Origin: Tubiluchus corallicola
Taxonomy: Eukaryota; Priapulida; Priapulimorpha; Priapulimorphida; Tubiluchidae
Reading direction: 5' to 3'
DNA length: 45,613 nucleotides
NCBI GenBank assembly: GCA_030141605.1
Contig: JAQGDQ010001348.1
Coordinates: 1 to 45,613, forward strand
Shown here: positions 31,166 through 43,890 of the stretch, one piece after another
Layout: every line of letters starts with the position of its first letter
Numbering within the stretch: position 1 is the first letter of the stretch
The notes under the pieces: generated by a model
Told to the model about the DNA's origin: nothing
Databases searched by the model: none
The model's input: only the letters and a program-made list of their open reading frames with translations
Translations under genes and position numbers: made by a program

Positions 31166-31597
31166 GAAGAAACGACCACAGTGTATGTTTAATTTACATA
31201 GAGGTATATTAAAATAGCATTATAATTGATTGGAGGCCATACATTGTTAGGAAACTCATTCTTGTTATAAACATTGTGATTGGTCACATTTATTGTGCAT
31301 TTTATTATGTATTTTAAAATGAAATTGCTTTTAATATGAACAGTTTACATGTATAAATTTCATTATTCAATATTTACTTTTCTAACTCACGACATTTTGT
31401 TGTTTAGATAATATCTCTATATACATGTAATGCAAATGGAATCAGCTTTACTGTAAAAGGCAATAGAGATAAACTTTATTATTATTTAGAGAATAAAAAT
31501 TTTAGCAATGTATATGTGTACCTGCAGATAGCGGACATGTTTACTCTAGTTTAAGTTCCAAATTTTGAAATCGTTTTTCGTTTTTCACTATTTAAAT

Positions 31598-32030
31598 CAG
31601 GGGTGTGCAAACTGCGGCCCGCGGGCCACTAGCGGGCCGCCGAGAGATCTTGTACCCCGCGAACAGGTTTGTCAACGTAATGAAAGTGCGGCCCATGCGC
31701 GATCCAGCTGAAGTCTGCGCCAATATCGCAAAGATAGTGCGGGTAGTTTTTTCCTCTAGGTCGGATGGCATAAACCCTTACAAGATCGTTGTCACTTAAT
31801 GTCACTGTCGGACATGACGAAATATATGGTTTTTAATATAAATTTTAATAACTTGTAAAATAGTTTCTTGAGTGTAGTAGTGCAGTAGTAATGATGTGCG
31901 CAAATCGGATGCAAAAAAATCGTTATTAGGTCCTACTGTACTTGGCTCCTTGACCAAACTGCATGTGGCCCACAGGAATTGCGGGAAAGTTTAATGTGGC
32001 CCGGCTAGTCAGATAATTTGCACACCCCTG
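31598..32030 (-). mobile_element. Non-autonomous hAT element (copy 2, inverted)
   Basis: CAGGGGTGTGCAAA ... TTTGCACACCCCTG termini. Near 8 bp duplication ATTTAAAT / ACTTAAAT (31590-31597, 32031-32038). Inverted relative to copies 1 and 3. No transposase. Confidence 0.88.
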
Positions 32031-32269
32031 ACTTAAATAATTCAAAATATTGTTAAAACTAATTCAGTAATTGCCGCTTTTTTGTAAGTTCGATCGAGTT
32101 TTCATTTCCATGTTTAAAATTTCAAGATACAATTTTTTAATTTCGTATTAATTGCAGAATAGTATCCCAGTATTCAAATTATTGTTGTTACGTATTACTG
32201 CGCCAAACCATGTGGCCAGTAAAGTAGTTCGGCAACATCATGACAGGTTTATCTTCTGTGATTATTTCA

Positions 32270-32360
32270 TGTAAAAAAACGGCAGTTTAGTGTGCAGGCA
32301 TTTAGACCTCCATGTGGAAGGTTCAAGGTTCAATTCCATGTTCATGTAATACTTTTTCCA
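32270..32360 (+). repeat. tRNA-like SINE head fragment
   Basis: GCAGTTTAGTGTGCAGGCAT ... GTGGAAGGTTCAAGGTTCAATTCC resembles the A and B boxes of a tRNA-derived SINE. It does not fold into a full cloverleaf by eye, so it is not called a tRNA gene. Confidence 0.4.
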
Positions 32361-32453
32361 ATTATTCATACCAGTATGATGTCATATTTAAAAAAACCAC
32401 TTATGTTAACATTTGTCAACATTTTATTTCACTGTTATTTTTGTTATTTTCAG

Positions 32454-32617
32454 TAAAACAGGCAGCTTGACCCGCCTGTACGGTCCTGATGCTGCGCTAC
32501 GGAATACCTCAACATCGACGTCCGGTCAACTACCGGTGTTGACGGAGCGTAGAGGTCAGACGCCCGGCTACCACGGCTCACCGGCTTTTCACAATAATAA
32601 ACCCGTGAATGTTGACG
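32454..32617 (+). CDS. CELSR: CELSR exon w20: cytoplasmic tail
   Basis: Acceptor TTATTTTCAG, donor GTAAGT; phase 2 in, 1 out, open in frame. Low-complexity, Ser/Thr- and Gly-rich (TGSLTRLYGPDAALRNTSTS), with RRGQTPGYHGSPAFHNNKP. No domain recognised. The downstream intron opens almost at once into a 23 bp minisatellite. Confidence 0.85.
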
Positions 32618-32649
32618 GTAAGTTTGTCGTCTTGTTTATTAGACAAAAA

Positions 32650-33993
32650 CGCTATTGCAATTACATACACGGATATATTACTTACAATTACACTGATATA
32701 TTACATACAATTACACGGATATATTACTTACAATTACACTGATATATTACATACAATTACACGGATATATTACTTACAATTACACTGATATATTACATAC
32801 AATTACACAGATATATTACATACAATTACACAGATATATTACATACAATTACACGGATATATTACATACAATTACACGGATATATTACATACAATTACAC
32901 GGATATATTACATACAATTACACGGATATATTACATACAATTACACAGATATATTACATACAATTACACGGTTATATTACATACAATTACACGGATATAT
33001 TACATACAATTACACGGATATATTACATACAATTACACGGATATATTACATACAATTACACAGATATATTACATACAATTACACAGATATATTACATACA
33101 ATTACACAGATATATTACATACACAGATATATTACTTACAATTACACTGATATATTACATACAATTACACAGATATATTACATACAATTACACAGATATA
33201 TTACATACAATTACACGGATATATTACATACAATTACACAGATATATTACATACAATTACACAGATATATTACATACAATTACACAGATATATTACATAC
33301 AATTACACGGATATATTACATACAATTACACGGATATATTACATACAATTACACGGATATATTACATACAATTACACAGATATATTACATACAATTACAC
33401 AGATATATTACATACAATTACACAGATATATTACATACAATTACACGGATATATTACATACAATTACACGGATATATTACATACAATTACACAGATATAT
33501 TACATACAATTACACGGATATATTACATACAATTACACAGATATATTACATACAATTACACGGATATATTACATACAATTACACAGATATATTACATACA
33601 ATTACACGGATATATTACATACAATTACACGGATATATTACATACAATTACACGGATATATTACATACAATTACACAGATATATTACATACAATTACACA
33701 GATATATTACATACAATTACACGGATATATTACATACAATTACACAGATATATTACATACAATTACACAGATATATTACATACAATTACACGGATATATT
33801 ACATACAATTACACGGATATATTACATACAATTACACAGATATATTACATACAATTACACGGATATATTACATACAATTACACAGATATATTACATACAA
33901 TTACACGGATATATTACATACAATTACACGGATATATTACATACAATTACACGGATATATTACATACAATTACACAGATATATTACTTACAAT
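32650..33993. repeat. 23 bp minisatellite, about 58 copies
   Basis: The unit is ACAATTACAC(A/G)GATATATTACAT. The main variation is one A/G position, giving two unit types mixed along the array; the first few units have ACTTACAATTACACTG. Intron w20-w21. Confidence 0.97.
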
Positions 33994-34009
33994 TTCACAA
34001 ACTGAAGAC

Positions 34010-34254
34010 AAAATGACAACAATTACTCATCTAGTGTTAGTGCGTCTGCTTTCCGTCTGGGAGGTCGTGAGTTCGAACCAGCGGCCGGGTCATACCAAAG
34101 ATTTTAAAAATGGTACCTGCTGTTGCCCTGCCTGACGCGTGGTATTTAGGGTAAAAGTGGGGTAATAATAGTCTCTAATTGTAGGTTGTTATTTACAGTC
34201 AGCGATAATTGAGCTAATGTTAGTTGTTGATCCACAAGCCGACTTTAAATAAAG

Positions 34255-34322
<68 letters not shown>

Positions 34323-34325
34323 TAC

Positions 34326-34367
<42 letters not shown>

Positions 34368-34374
34368 TTTTTTT

Positions 34375-34423
<49 letters not shown>

Positions 34424-34424
34424 C

Positions 34425-34465
<41 letters not shown>

Positions 34466-34466
34466 C

Positions 34467-34519
<53 letters not shown>

Positions 34520-34530
34520 TTGCACAATAA
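34010..34530 (+). mobile_element. tRNA-derived SINE ending in an ATT microsatellite
   Basis: TAGTGTTAGTGCGTCTGCTT then GGTCGTGAGTTCGAACC give an A-box/B-box pair with usual spacing. A body (CCTGCCTGACGCGTGGTATT) follows, then AATAAAG and a long (ATT)n tail, as in many invertebrate SINEs. The tail spans 34256-34520 and includes a T-rich block at 34368-34386. Confidence 0.75.
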
Positions 34531-34587
34531 TAATAAAAATATATAAGACTCAATACTCAGTGACGGTTTCGCTCATTTTTTAAATAG

Positions 34588-34824
34588 ATCCGGATACGGG
34601 CGAGATAGCGCATCACAATCACCAACGTCGGCGGTTAGAGAGCGAGTCCGAAGCTTCCGAAGATGATCTCCAGGTGGCCTCGAGTCATTCCTCTGACGAG
34701 GAGAAACGGAACAAGTGGAAGAGCAAACCGGGAAAGTACGGAGGCAGCGGACAAGTGGTGATACCTCCCCTTACGAGGACGTACGGAGTCGTGGCACCGA
34801 GTCCTCTACATAGCACCCCTTCTG
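34588..34824 (+). CDS. CELSR: CELSR exon w21: cytoplasmic tail, SSHSSDEE motif
   Basis: Acceptor TTTTAAATAG (short tract), donor GTAAGA; phase 1 in and out. Contains RRRLESESEASEDDLQVASS followed by HSSDEEKR. An acidic Ser-rich 'S.HSSD.E' stretch occurs in vertebrate CELSR tails as I remember them, and suits casein-kinase-type phosphorylation. High GC relative to the flanking ATT repeats. Confidence 0.88.
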
Positions 34825-35480
34825 GTAAGAACGTAAAAATGATTATATTACATTTTTGTTGACTAGGTATTGTAATCCAAAGGTACCGAGTTCAAGTCCC
34901 AGTTTAGTCTTAACTTTTCTATCGGAAATTCAATTATTGTTACTTCAAAAATCGTTAACTAAGTTTAATAATCATTAATGATAATATTCAGTTAATTAAC
35001 TTTTTTAGTATCTTGGCGTTTTATAACAAATTTTAAAATGCTGATGCACTTAGTACTAAAATTGCTTAAGTATTCATTAAAGTGTGTTAAGTTAACACAG
35101 TTTCTTTTCTTTCCTGCTTTCTTCTTTGTTTTCTTCTTTTGTCCATGACATGCACATGATTTTATCGAACCCACGTATTCTAGCAAATTTGGGAAAAATT
35201 GGCAGGCAGAAATTAGTGGACGGTGAAATGACTGAGATTTCTGATTTACAAAAAATAATCGTCAAAAACTGAATGACCTTTGACATGTTCACAATTTCTG
35301 TGTGAAACAAAAGTTTGATGACAAAAGTTTACAGTGTGTCAGCGCTCTAATCTAATGTCAGATCAGAATTGTTAAATGTAATGCCATCATTTTAAGTTAC
35401 TAAGTTGTCTCTTTTGCAACTTTGTTAGTATAGTAATCTTGTGCTGACATCTGTTGAGTAACTTTGAAAATGTTGTCCAG
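34825..35480. other. Intron w21-w22, nothing firm
   Basis: A B-box-like GAGTTCAAGTCCC at about 34888 is the only hint (a possible SINE head remnant). No gene or array. Confidence 0.4.
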
Positions 35481-35669
35481 GTTCACTAGCACGTGGTACG
35501 TCCACCGGATTAAGATACCCGGACACTAGTTCTCCGCACAAGCAAATATCCGGAGCTCCGCTGCCGCGACCGAGATTATGGGTGCCAGATGGCGCTTCGG
35601 CCGTCATGCAGCGGACCGAGTCGCGGTCATCGGCCGACGGGAAAGTGAAGACGCCGGTCAGTGATATAG
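35481..35669 (+). CDS. CELSR: CELSR exon w22: cytoplasmic tail
   Basis: Acceptor GTTGTCCAG, donor GTGGGT; phase 1 in and out, 189 bases and frame-neutral. Pro/Ser/Arg-rich (GAPLPRPRLWVPDG, RTESRSSADGKVKTP), no known domain. Open frame, GC-rich codons and compatible phases are the support. Confidence 0.83.
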
Positions 35670-35764
35670 GTGGGTCTTGAGAGTAAACATTTGGTACCCG
35701 TCCTGCCAATTGCAGATAAAGTAGAAATGTATTGATTTGTCATGATACTCTTTGTCAATTTCTG

Positions 35765-36045
35765 TCATCATCGTCATCATCATCATCAACAATATGCATT
35801 ATCATCTTCATCATTATCATTATTCATTATTATTGTCGTCATCATCACCATCCATCTTCATCATCATCATCATCATGCATTATCATCGTCATTTTCATTT
35901 TATCATCATCATCATTGAGATTATGCAGTATCATCATCATCATCATCAAGATCATGCATTATCGTCATCATCATCATCATCATCATTATTCATCATCATT
36001 GTCATCATCAACATCATGCATTATCATCATCATTTTCACTAGCCC
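35765..36045. repeat. ATC trinucleotide microsatellite
   Basis: (ATC)n interspersed with CATGCATTATC words, about 280 bp, in intron w22-w23. Confidence 0.95.
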
Positions 36046-36049
36046 ATTA

Positions 36050-36165
36050 CGTCTTTTGTGCATTCAAGACTGGTCATTCGCAGCAATAATCCAGCAAAAT
36101 ACTAGACACTGCCATGCCAGTGGCTTGTCAGCACCACTTCCAGAAATATGCAGCAAGGCAATTTT
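36050..36165. repeat. Inverted partner of the 22020-22160 repeat
   Basis: CCAGTGGCTTGTCAGCACCA CTTCC is the complement of the 22040 region. Short dispersed repeat. Confidence 0.7.
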
Positions 36166-36462
36166 TTAAGAAACCACGTGTAAAATCAATTACTTTTTAA
36201 AGATTTGTCTTTTTGCATGTTGCAAACTTGATGTTACGAACTCGATGTAATGAAACGTCATGAAAATTTGGGGGGGGGAATCGATAATTTTTTTTATTTG
36301 CAAAAGTGATTTTGTATTGATTTTTTAAATTCACTGAAGATTGTAGTAACAATTGAAAATTCTCTTGCCTCAACATTTGAAACATTAAAACCGTATTCAT
36401 TGATAATACTGCCGTCTCTTTTGCAAAGCTGTGCAATCATTAAATCTTGTTTTTCCTTCCAG

Positions 36463-36616
36463 ACATAGACGACCGCTTACATTCGAATCCAAGACAGGAA
36501 ACCTTTTCAAACGGTGATATGAGCGGCAAGCACTTACCTCAGTCTGTGTCGAGTGCGGCTCGCTCACGATTACCAATCTACGCTCTGACACAAGATGGCG
36601 TAGAGTCGGACTCGGA
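36463..36616 (+). CDS. CELSR: CELSR exon w23: cytoplasmic tail, penultimate
   Basis: Acceptor TTTTCCTTCCAG, donor GTAAGT; phase 1 in, 2 out. Codes for DIDDRLHSNPRQE through YALTQDGVESDS. The donor overlaps a stop: if unspliced the frame reads Asp-Ser-Glu-TAA at 36618-36620. If spliced, the split codon becomes Asp with either downstream acceptor. Confidence 0.82.
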
Positions 36617-36803
36617 GTAAGTTTGGCAACGAATTATCGATTTTTCATGATCTTAATTTCATCAGCGCCTGACTATTTTTCTTCGTTTTCAGATAATTTC
36701 TTCTTTTCTTCAAACTTTGTTTCAAATATTTTGAAATTGTTGTTATCAACAATAGTATTAATTCTATCATTAATACGTTTATCGGTGATATTTTTAACTA
36801 CCT

Positions 36804-37165
36804 AATAAGCCTTTTTCACAGTTCCAGCGATTGATGATGATCGTGAAAAGGTCAAAGGTCGAGTATACCAGACAACACGTTCATGTACACTTGACAACGT
36901 CTCCTAGCCCATGCTATTGCAACAGTAACAGTTTTAACAGTTAGCTAGAACCTTACCGAGTTCATTTTTTCTTGTTTCCAAGCAAGATCGTGCTAGTAAA
37001 TCACTCTATGCACAGACTAAAGTAGAGTCCATGTACAACAACTGAAGTTACTGAACTGATGCGGCAGATGCCTTTGCTTTACACACGTGTGCTGTATGGT
37101 ATACTTAACCTTTGAGCCACAGCAACTGCATGTGTGCGCACGATGAAACTGTGAAAAGGCTTATT
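36804..37165. mobile_element. Palindromic repeat containing the alternative terminal exon
   Basis: AATAAGCCTTTTTCACAGTT at the left is matched by AACTGTGAAAAGGCTTATT at the right, and complementarity extends about 70 bases inward (CCAGACAACACG against CGTGTGCTGTATGG). The left ~275 bp has a long inverted copy at 41443-41742. A foldback element or MITE is likely; no clear target duplication. Confidence 0.65.
36822..36834 (+). CDS. CELSR: Alternative CELSR terminal exon, tail ending SDSSD
   Basis: Acceptor CCTTTTTCACAG with a branch-like TTAACTACC upstream. Joined to w23 it reads Asp-Ser-Ser-Asp-TGA, giving an ESDSDSSD tail. It lies inside a repeat whose inverted copy is at 41443-41742, so it may be transposon-derived sequence acting as an exon, or just chance. 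Confidence 0.4.
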
Positions 37166-37405
37166 GTAATTGTATATTTTCAACAAATCAGTGACGTTTT
37201 TAATCAGTCGATCAGTTTTTTTGTTTCTCTTAAGAATAAATTTCTCTGTGGGTGTCAATTTAAAGCAAATCACTTGTGTCATCACATATAACTTGCGTTA
37301 TCACATGTCACTTGTATTATCACATATCACTTGTGTTATCACTTGCGCTGTTGTCGTAAATTATTGCACATTTTTAATTCATGTCTTTCTCTGTGTTTTA
37401 TGCAG

Positions 37406-37427
37406 TCCAAATAACTGGGACGACTAA
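37406..37427 (+). CDS. CELSR: CELSR terminal exon w24 (coding part), tail ending NNWDD
   Basis: Acceptor with a long pyrimidine tract (TCTTTCTCTGTGTTTTATG then CAG). Joining to w23 gives Asp-Pro-Asn-Asn-Trp-Asp-Asp-TAA. The total then divides exactly by three and ends in an acidic, Trp-containing tail. A competing acceptor at 36821 and the read-through stop at 36618 are alternatives, so the true C terminus is unsettled. Confidence 0.6.
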
Positions 37428-38970
<1,543 letters not shown>

Positions 38971-39361
38971 GTCATTATGTTTTGTTAATATTGCTGATTT
39001 TATGTTAAAGTAATATTATATAATGTAATTACGGTAATACGTCGATTTTATTAATCATTTTATCTTGTTTTTTTAGTGGTGCCACGCATGTATGACGTCG
39101 GTGCAATGCTGCCATCTAGTATTAGAAATCTCAAACTTCCCGAACTGTACATACAACTAGATTCCTAACTGTGATCGAGTTTACTCGTGTGGAGTACGTC
39201 GTAAACGTGTCTAAACTTGACTGAGATTACCGTGGTGTGCGATTACTGCAGTTACTTGCGATGTAGATGATGTTTACTGCAAACTTTCATCATTGTTACT
39301 AAGAACAAAGAGCTTAAAAACAAAATCAAAACTCGTATGGAGCTTCGTGGTGAAGAATTAC

Positions 39362-39760
39362 GCCATTGTTTACATCATGGTCTACACACTTTCCTTTCTG
39401 TACACAGCAAAGTATTTATCGAAATAGTGTCTACATTGTGTTGTGTATTGCATGAGAAAATCTGAAATCATATGTACTGTAGAGTTTTAACAATGTCTGC
39501 ATTGTTTACACACTTTCCTTTCTGTACACAGCGATGTGTTTATCGAGACAATGTCTACATTGTGTTGTGTATTGCATGAGAAAATCTGAAATCATATGTA
39601 CTGTACAGTTTTAACAATAACAATATCTGCATTGTTTACACACTTTCCTTTCTGTACACAGCAAAGTGTTTATCGAAACAGTGTAGTGTATTGCGTGATG
39701 AAATGTACATCGTCTGTACTGTACAGTTTTAACAATGTCTGCATTGTTCACATTGGTTGC
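39362..39760. repeat. ~125 bp tandem repeat, about 3 copies
   Basis: CATTGTTTACACACTTTCCT TTCTGTACACAGC ... GTACTGTA(C/G)AGTTTTAACAA repeats three times, then decays. Confidence 0.88.
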
Positions 39761-39796
39761 ATCTAATGAAATCTGATTTGTCTGTATAGAACCAAG

Positions 39797-40152
39797 TCTA
39801 ATGGCGTGTTCATATACTGACAGCAAACTTGCAGCAAACTGACAGTGTGAATAGCTCGCAGAGTTACTGCTAGCAAATTATTGCAAACTTTCCGACAGTT
39901 GTGAGTTACTTTCTAGTGTGAATGCCTTTGTGAGTTACTCCATACACTTCTCACATAGTTACTGTTGGCAAGTTATAACAAACTTTCCGACAGTTGTTGT
40001 GAGTTACTGTCTAGAGTGTCAGGAGAGTGTCAGCTCATACCTACTGTCAGAGAGTAACTCACAGCAAACTTTCAATACTAGTTTGGACATGCTTGCAAGT
40101 TATTCGCGAGTGTAACTTGGCGCAATAACTTGCTAGTGTGAACGTGCCATAA
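39797..40152. mobile_element. Unclassified MITE with ATGGCGTGTTCA termini
   Basis: The left end TAATGGCGTGTTCATA and right end TGTGAACGTGCCATAA are imperfect inverted repeats. The interior repeats GCAAACTT/AGTTACT/GACAGT words. No transposase and no certain target duplication. Confidence 0.55.
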
Positions 40153-40289
40153 TAGAAACATACATGAATGATCTATATCTATGTACATAGTCACATGTGT
40201 AAAACATTGTACAGTTTCCATAGAGTAACTGCATTTGTCAAAGTCAAATAACTGCAGCTTATTTTGTTCCTAGATCTCATAGTGTAGAC

Positions 40290-40771
40290 CAGGGGTGTGC
40301 AAATTATCTGACTAGCCGGGCCACATTAAACTTTCCCGTAATTCCTGCGGACCACAGGCAGTTTGATCAAGGAGCCAAGTACAGAAAGGCATAATAACGA
40401 TTTTTTTGCATCCGACCTGCGTACATCATTACTACTGCACTCAAGAAACTATTTTAGAAGTTATTGAAATTTATATTAAAAACCATATATTTCTACTTTC
40501 AGGACAGATAGTGGTAATTTCATTACAATGCATATTAGTAACGTGTATCACACAGTCTGTGTAGTGCAGTGACATTAAACTACAACCGTCTTGTAAGGGT
40601 TAATGGCATCCGATCTAGTAGAAAAAACTACCCGCACTATCTTTGGGATCGTGGCACGGACTTCAGCTGGATACACTCAATTAATCGCCCGGGCCGCACT
40701 TTCATTAGGTTGACAAATCTCTTTGCGGGCCGCACAAATTCTCTCGGCGGGCCGCAATTTGCACACCCCTG
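40290..40771 (+). mobile_element. Non-autonomous hAT element (copy 3)
   Basis: CAGGGGTGTGCAAA ... TTTGCACACCCCTG termini, same orientation and interior as 55-548. The flanking 8-mers GTGTAGAC/ATGCAAAC are only partly alike, so the duplication has decayed or the copy is old. Confidence 0.85.
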
Positions 40772-41442
40772 ATGCAAACATTCCATCTAACCATCGTGTC
40801 AGTTGTAATCAGTTCCCTGTAGAAACTTGTTTGTCAACTTTTGTAGATACGTTTAGTAGTTTTCATGGCTTTTATGTGTGGAGAATACTCAGTAGTGGCT
40901 TGTAGTTAAAATTAATGGATTGCTGCTTCAGAAAAGTTTAACCCTTGTTTTGATATTGTTTTAGCCCTTATTTTGATATTGTATCAAACAAAACAAACAA
41001 ACATATGAAAGTTTATACGCGATCTTGATAAAATCCTAATGAAAACGTTTTAAAATGCTTTTAATGTGGTCAATCATGAAAAGTATACAATACGGGAGAT
41101 TTTTTTCTTTTTACTGAATAATCGCCGTAACTTCCGATGTGAATCTCATTTTAGACATAAGACTGTTAGAAGTTCGATTCGTCGTTGACCTATCAAACAT
41201 GCAGGTCATAGATATGCAAAAATTACACTATTGCTATTTTACTTCATTCAGCAGTGAGAAAGTGGTACTTTTGCAGTAAGAAATGGTAGAAAGAAGCGCA
41301 GAGAAAAACTGAAAGTATTTTTATCTGTATTTACCATTTGAACGTTGTCTTCTTAATGTGAGAATATTTTGATTACTCCGGTCTATAATGTTTCATAAAT
41401 AAACCTTTTCTCAGTTTCATTATCTGTCACCGTCGCGTTGTG

Positions 41443-41742
41443 GATAAAGCAAAGCCGTCTGCTACATCAGTTCAGTAACTTCAGTTGTTTTTACTTGGAA
41501 ATTACTTGATTATACATTAGTCTGTGCCTAGAGTGATTTACTGACAGAATCTTGCTTAGGAACAAAAAAAAAGAACTAGATAAGGTTCTAGCTAGTTGTT
41601 AAAACTGTTACTATTACAGTAGCATGGGCTGAGAGGTGTTGTCAAGTGTACACATATGTGTTGTCTGGTTCACTTAACCTTTGACCTTTTTGCAATCATC
41701 ATCAATCGCTGGAACTGTGAAAAGACTTATTAATTAGCCGTT
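41443..41742 (-). repeat. Inverted copy of the 36804-37080 repeat
   Basis: CATCATCAATCGCTGGAACT GTGAAAAG..., GTTAAAACTGTTACT and GAACTGATGTAGCAGACGGC (as the complement) match the left block at 36804-37080 over nearly its whole length, about 4.5 kb away in opposite orientation. Confidence 0.85.
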
Positions 41743-42172
41743 GCTAGGATACGCAAATATCTCTGTGTGATGTTATGAAACTGTTCGTAACTGTGTTTAC
41801 TTATAATTGTTCTATCAGATATGATCATGTTATTTATCGAGTGGTTACTTCTGTTTTTCTGTATTAGTTCTTGAAAATAAACCTAGTAGTTTGTTTAAAT
41901 TGAATCTACCACAGTTTATTCGATGGTTTGCGCACTTGTACTTAATTTTTACCTTTCACTGAATTTATATAATTTCTAATTAGTTTCATTCCACCAGCAT
42001 TTATTACGTGTCGTTTTTTATGAAATTTATTGAGTTTTATTGAATTTGTTTTTGTAAATATGGCCTCGCGTATATATTTGACTTGTACCTATTAGCAATT
42101 TGTACAAAACTTTTCAGTATATGATATATTTTCTGTACATTTACGTTGTAAATTTTTATGCTTTTGAGTCTA

Positions 42173-42178
42173 AATAAA
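42173..42178 (+). promoter_or_regulatory. Possible distal poly(A) signal AATAAA
   Basis: AATAAA followed within 30 bases by a T/GT-rich element (TGTGATTTTTTTTGCTTTTG), the best-looking cleavage context after the gene. It implies a ~4.7 kb 3' UTR containing a hAT MITE and inverted repeats. It could instead belong to nothing. Confidence 0.35.
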
Positions 42179-42231
42179 ACCGACTATAAACCAATGTGAT
42201 TTTTTTTGCTTTTGTGAATTTCGTGGAAGAG

Positions 42232-42600
42232 CTGGTAACTTTTCCCGTGAATTTAGTTTGTTACAGGAAGACAGGATGATTTTTCATCTACTACTCAATT
42301 CAATTCAATTCAAAGGTTTATTCATCTCTAATATACTTGTAACTTTTGCCGTGAATTTAGTAAATTACAGGAAGACAGGATGATTTTTCATCTACTATTC
42401 AATTCAATTCAAAGGTGTATTCATCTGTAATATAATATTTATAGCGCAAATACAACAAATTGTGTAAAGTGTGTAGGGATGGGGTGGCGAAAGACCAGGA
42501 GGTCATCGAGTCAGCCACCCCTATATAACTTGGGAATAGTATAAAGCACGGCAGACTACATGGTTAAGTGAATAAATATGTGGTTAGGTCTTAAGTGTAG
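42232..42600 (-). repeat. Direct duplication and retroposon 3' ends (AATTG tail)
   Basis: CGTGAATTTAGT..., ACAGGAAGACAGGATGATTT TTCATCTACTA and CAATTCAATTCAAAGGT occur twice (42245-42330, 42350-42430). On the minus strand the end reads ACCTTTGAATTGAATTG, a SINE/LINE-like tail. Confidence 0.65.
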
Positions 42601-43041
42601 CAAATAAACAAAATGCAAGGCAGTTATATTATAATTATACCAATGGAAAAAAGCAAGCAAATAATGCAGTTAAAACAACAACTGAACAAGTCATGAATCC
42701 AACAACAAAAAAGCAAGCAATCTGGTTAAATCATAAGTGCAGCGAGTGAACTAAAATGCAGCAAATGAACGGAAATGTAGTTAAATAATGAATGCACAAC
42801 AAAAAAGGAAGAAAATTTGTGCAGTAAGTCTGAAATGTAATAAATGAACAAAAGCAATCGGTAATCGTACTACTCCATTTGAAGTCCGATAAAAAGTTGA
42901 CATTTTAACACCATTAACATTGCAAAAGTTGTAACGGTTAATGAATAGTAAAATGAACGTTTATTAAAATGAGCATCTGTTTAGATGGTTGAAAAAAGCA
43001 AAATTCCACATTGCGTAACATCTACCTCATCATCATCCAAT
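42600..43041. other. Intergenic, nothing firm
   Basis: AAAAAAGCAAGCAA and AAATGCAG/TGAATGCA words repeat loosely. No gene seen. Confidence 0.4.
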
Positions 43042-43400
43042 GAATCAAACGTCCAGGGACATGATTCTGCTCACCTCCCTATGCCAGGACTCCCTACACG
43101 CTGCAATGCCCCAAGTGGATTTATTTCTAAGGATCAATGCTGATGTGTTTAAATCTTTCTGTGCAAAATCTAAATATGTTAACATTTGTCCTCCTGCAGG
43201 TTTTTTAGCTGGTTCTATGGCTTGTTGAAGAGCTATCTTCACTGGAATATCATCAGGTAGTCTAAGTATATGCCCAAACCATCTTAAACAGCGTCTTTTT
43301 ATTTTTCTTGTCCAAGTTCTTCTTTTATTTTTTCATATAGATCTTTGTTTGAAATTTTCCTTGGCCATCTAATACCCAAAATGTTTCTGTAATTTCGCTT
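43042..43400 (-). pseudogene. LINE reverse transcriptase C-terminal fragment (dead)
   Basis: The minus strand reads ILGIRWPRKISNKDLYEKIK, then after an in-frame TAA KRRCLRWFGHILRLPDDIPV and ALQQAIEPAKKPAGG. The 'i.WP..isN.dL' and 'RRwrW.GH.lR' motifs are the non-LTR ORF2 tail, a different family from the 3694 and 17085 fragments. Premature stop, no catalytic domain. Confidence 0.8.
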
Positions 43401-43539
43401 TTTGAAACGCAACTTCTACACGTGATTAGCTCGCCTAAAACAATGACGGAAACCTTAGCGAGCACAAACATTAAAATATTAGCCATAGATAAGAATACGT
43501 CACAAGGTTCAGCCGCAACAGTTAATGAATTACTGAATA

Positions 43540-43890
43540 GTCACAAAAGCATTTCTGATAATTAAATAATAGTTTAGAAACTTAATTAGAGGCAGGCGAG
43601 CTTAACTAGTGACGACACCACAAACTAACATTTTTTAAGCAGCAAACAAATTCCATGAGCGTGATGCACGTGTTTGCAAAACCCAAAGTTGAACTACAGT
43701 GCTACTGAGAAGTACACCACCTGTTTTTTTTTGTGCAATGCGTTTCCGAAATGCAGGCGCTAGTGCCCATCTAACTAGGGAATGATGAAATGAATGTAAC
43801 AGTGAAGAACTAGTGGTGTGAACGTGAAATTGTGTTTGTGTGGTAATAACTCTTTCATTTTTGAAAAATGGTATGTGTCCTTTCAATATT
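43540..43890 (+). repeat. Dispersed repeat Y, diverged copy 3
   Basis: ATTTCTGATAATTAAATAAT AGTTTAGAAACTTAATTAG and TGTGCAATGCGTTTCCGAAA TGCAGGCGC match copies at 12540 and 27700 (inverted). Confidence 0.75.

Larger units (their letters stand above)
1045..37427 (+). other. CELSR: CELSR/Flamingo adhesion GPCR gene, 3' portion (24 exons)
   Basis: Twenty-four GT-AG bounded exons joined in order give one open frame of 4077 bases ending in TAA; every junction phase is compatible. The domain order (laminin-G, EGF, laminin-G, EGF, laminin-EGF, HormR, GAIN, GPS, 7TM, acidic tail) is diagnostic of CELSR/Flamingo, the seven-pass cadherin of planar cell polarity. By family knowledge it sits at cell junctions, binds homophilically through cadherin repeats, and works with Frizzled and Van Gogh. 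The cadherin part and promoter are outside the window. Introns run from 370 bp to 3.4 kb and are much more AT-rich than the exons. Internal exon borders were chosen by splice consensus plus frame; no transcript evidence is available. CELSR identity is very likely; which paralogue cannot be said. Confidence 0.95.

Noticed and set aside
34189-34583. Poly-Asn, poly-Tyr and poly-Ile frames
   Set aside because: Translation of the (ATT)n tail of a SINE.
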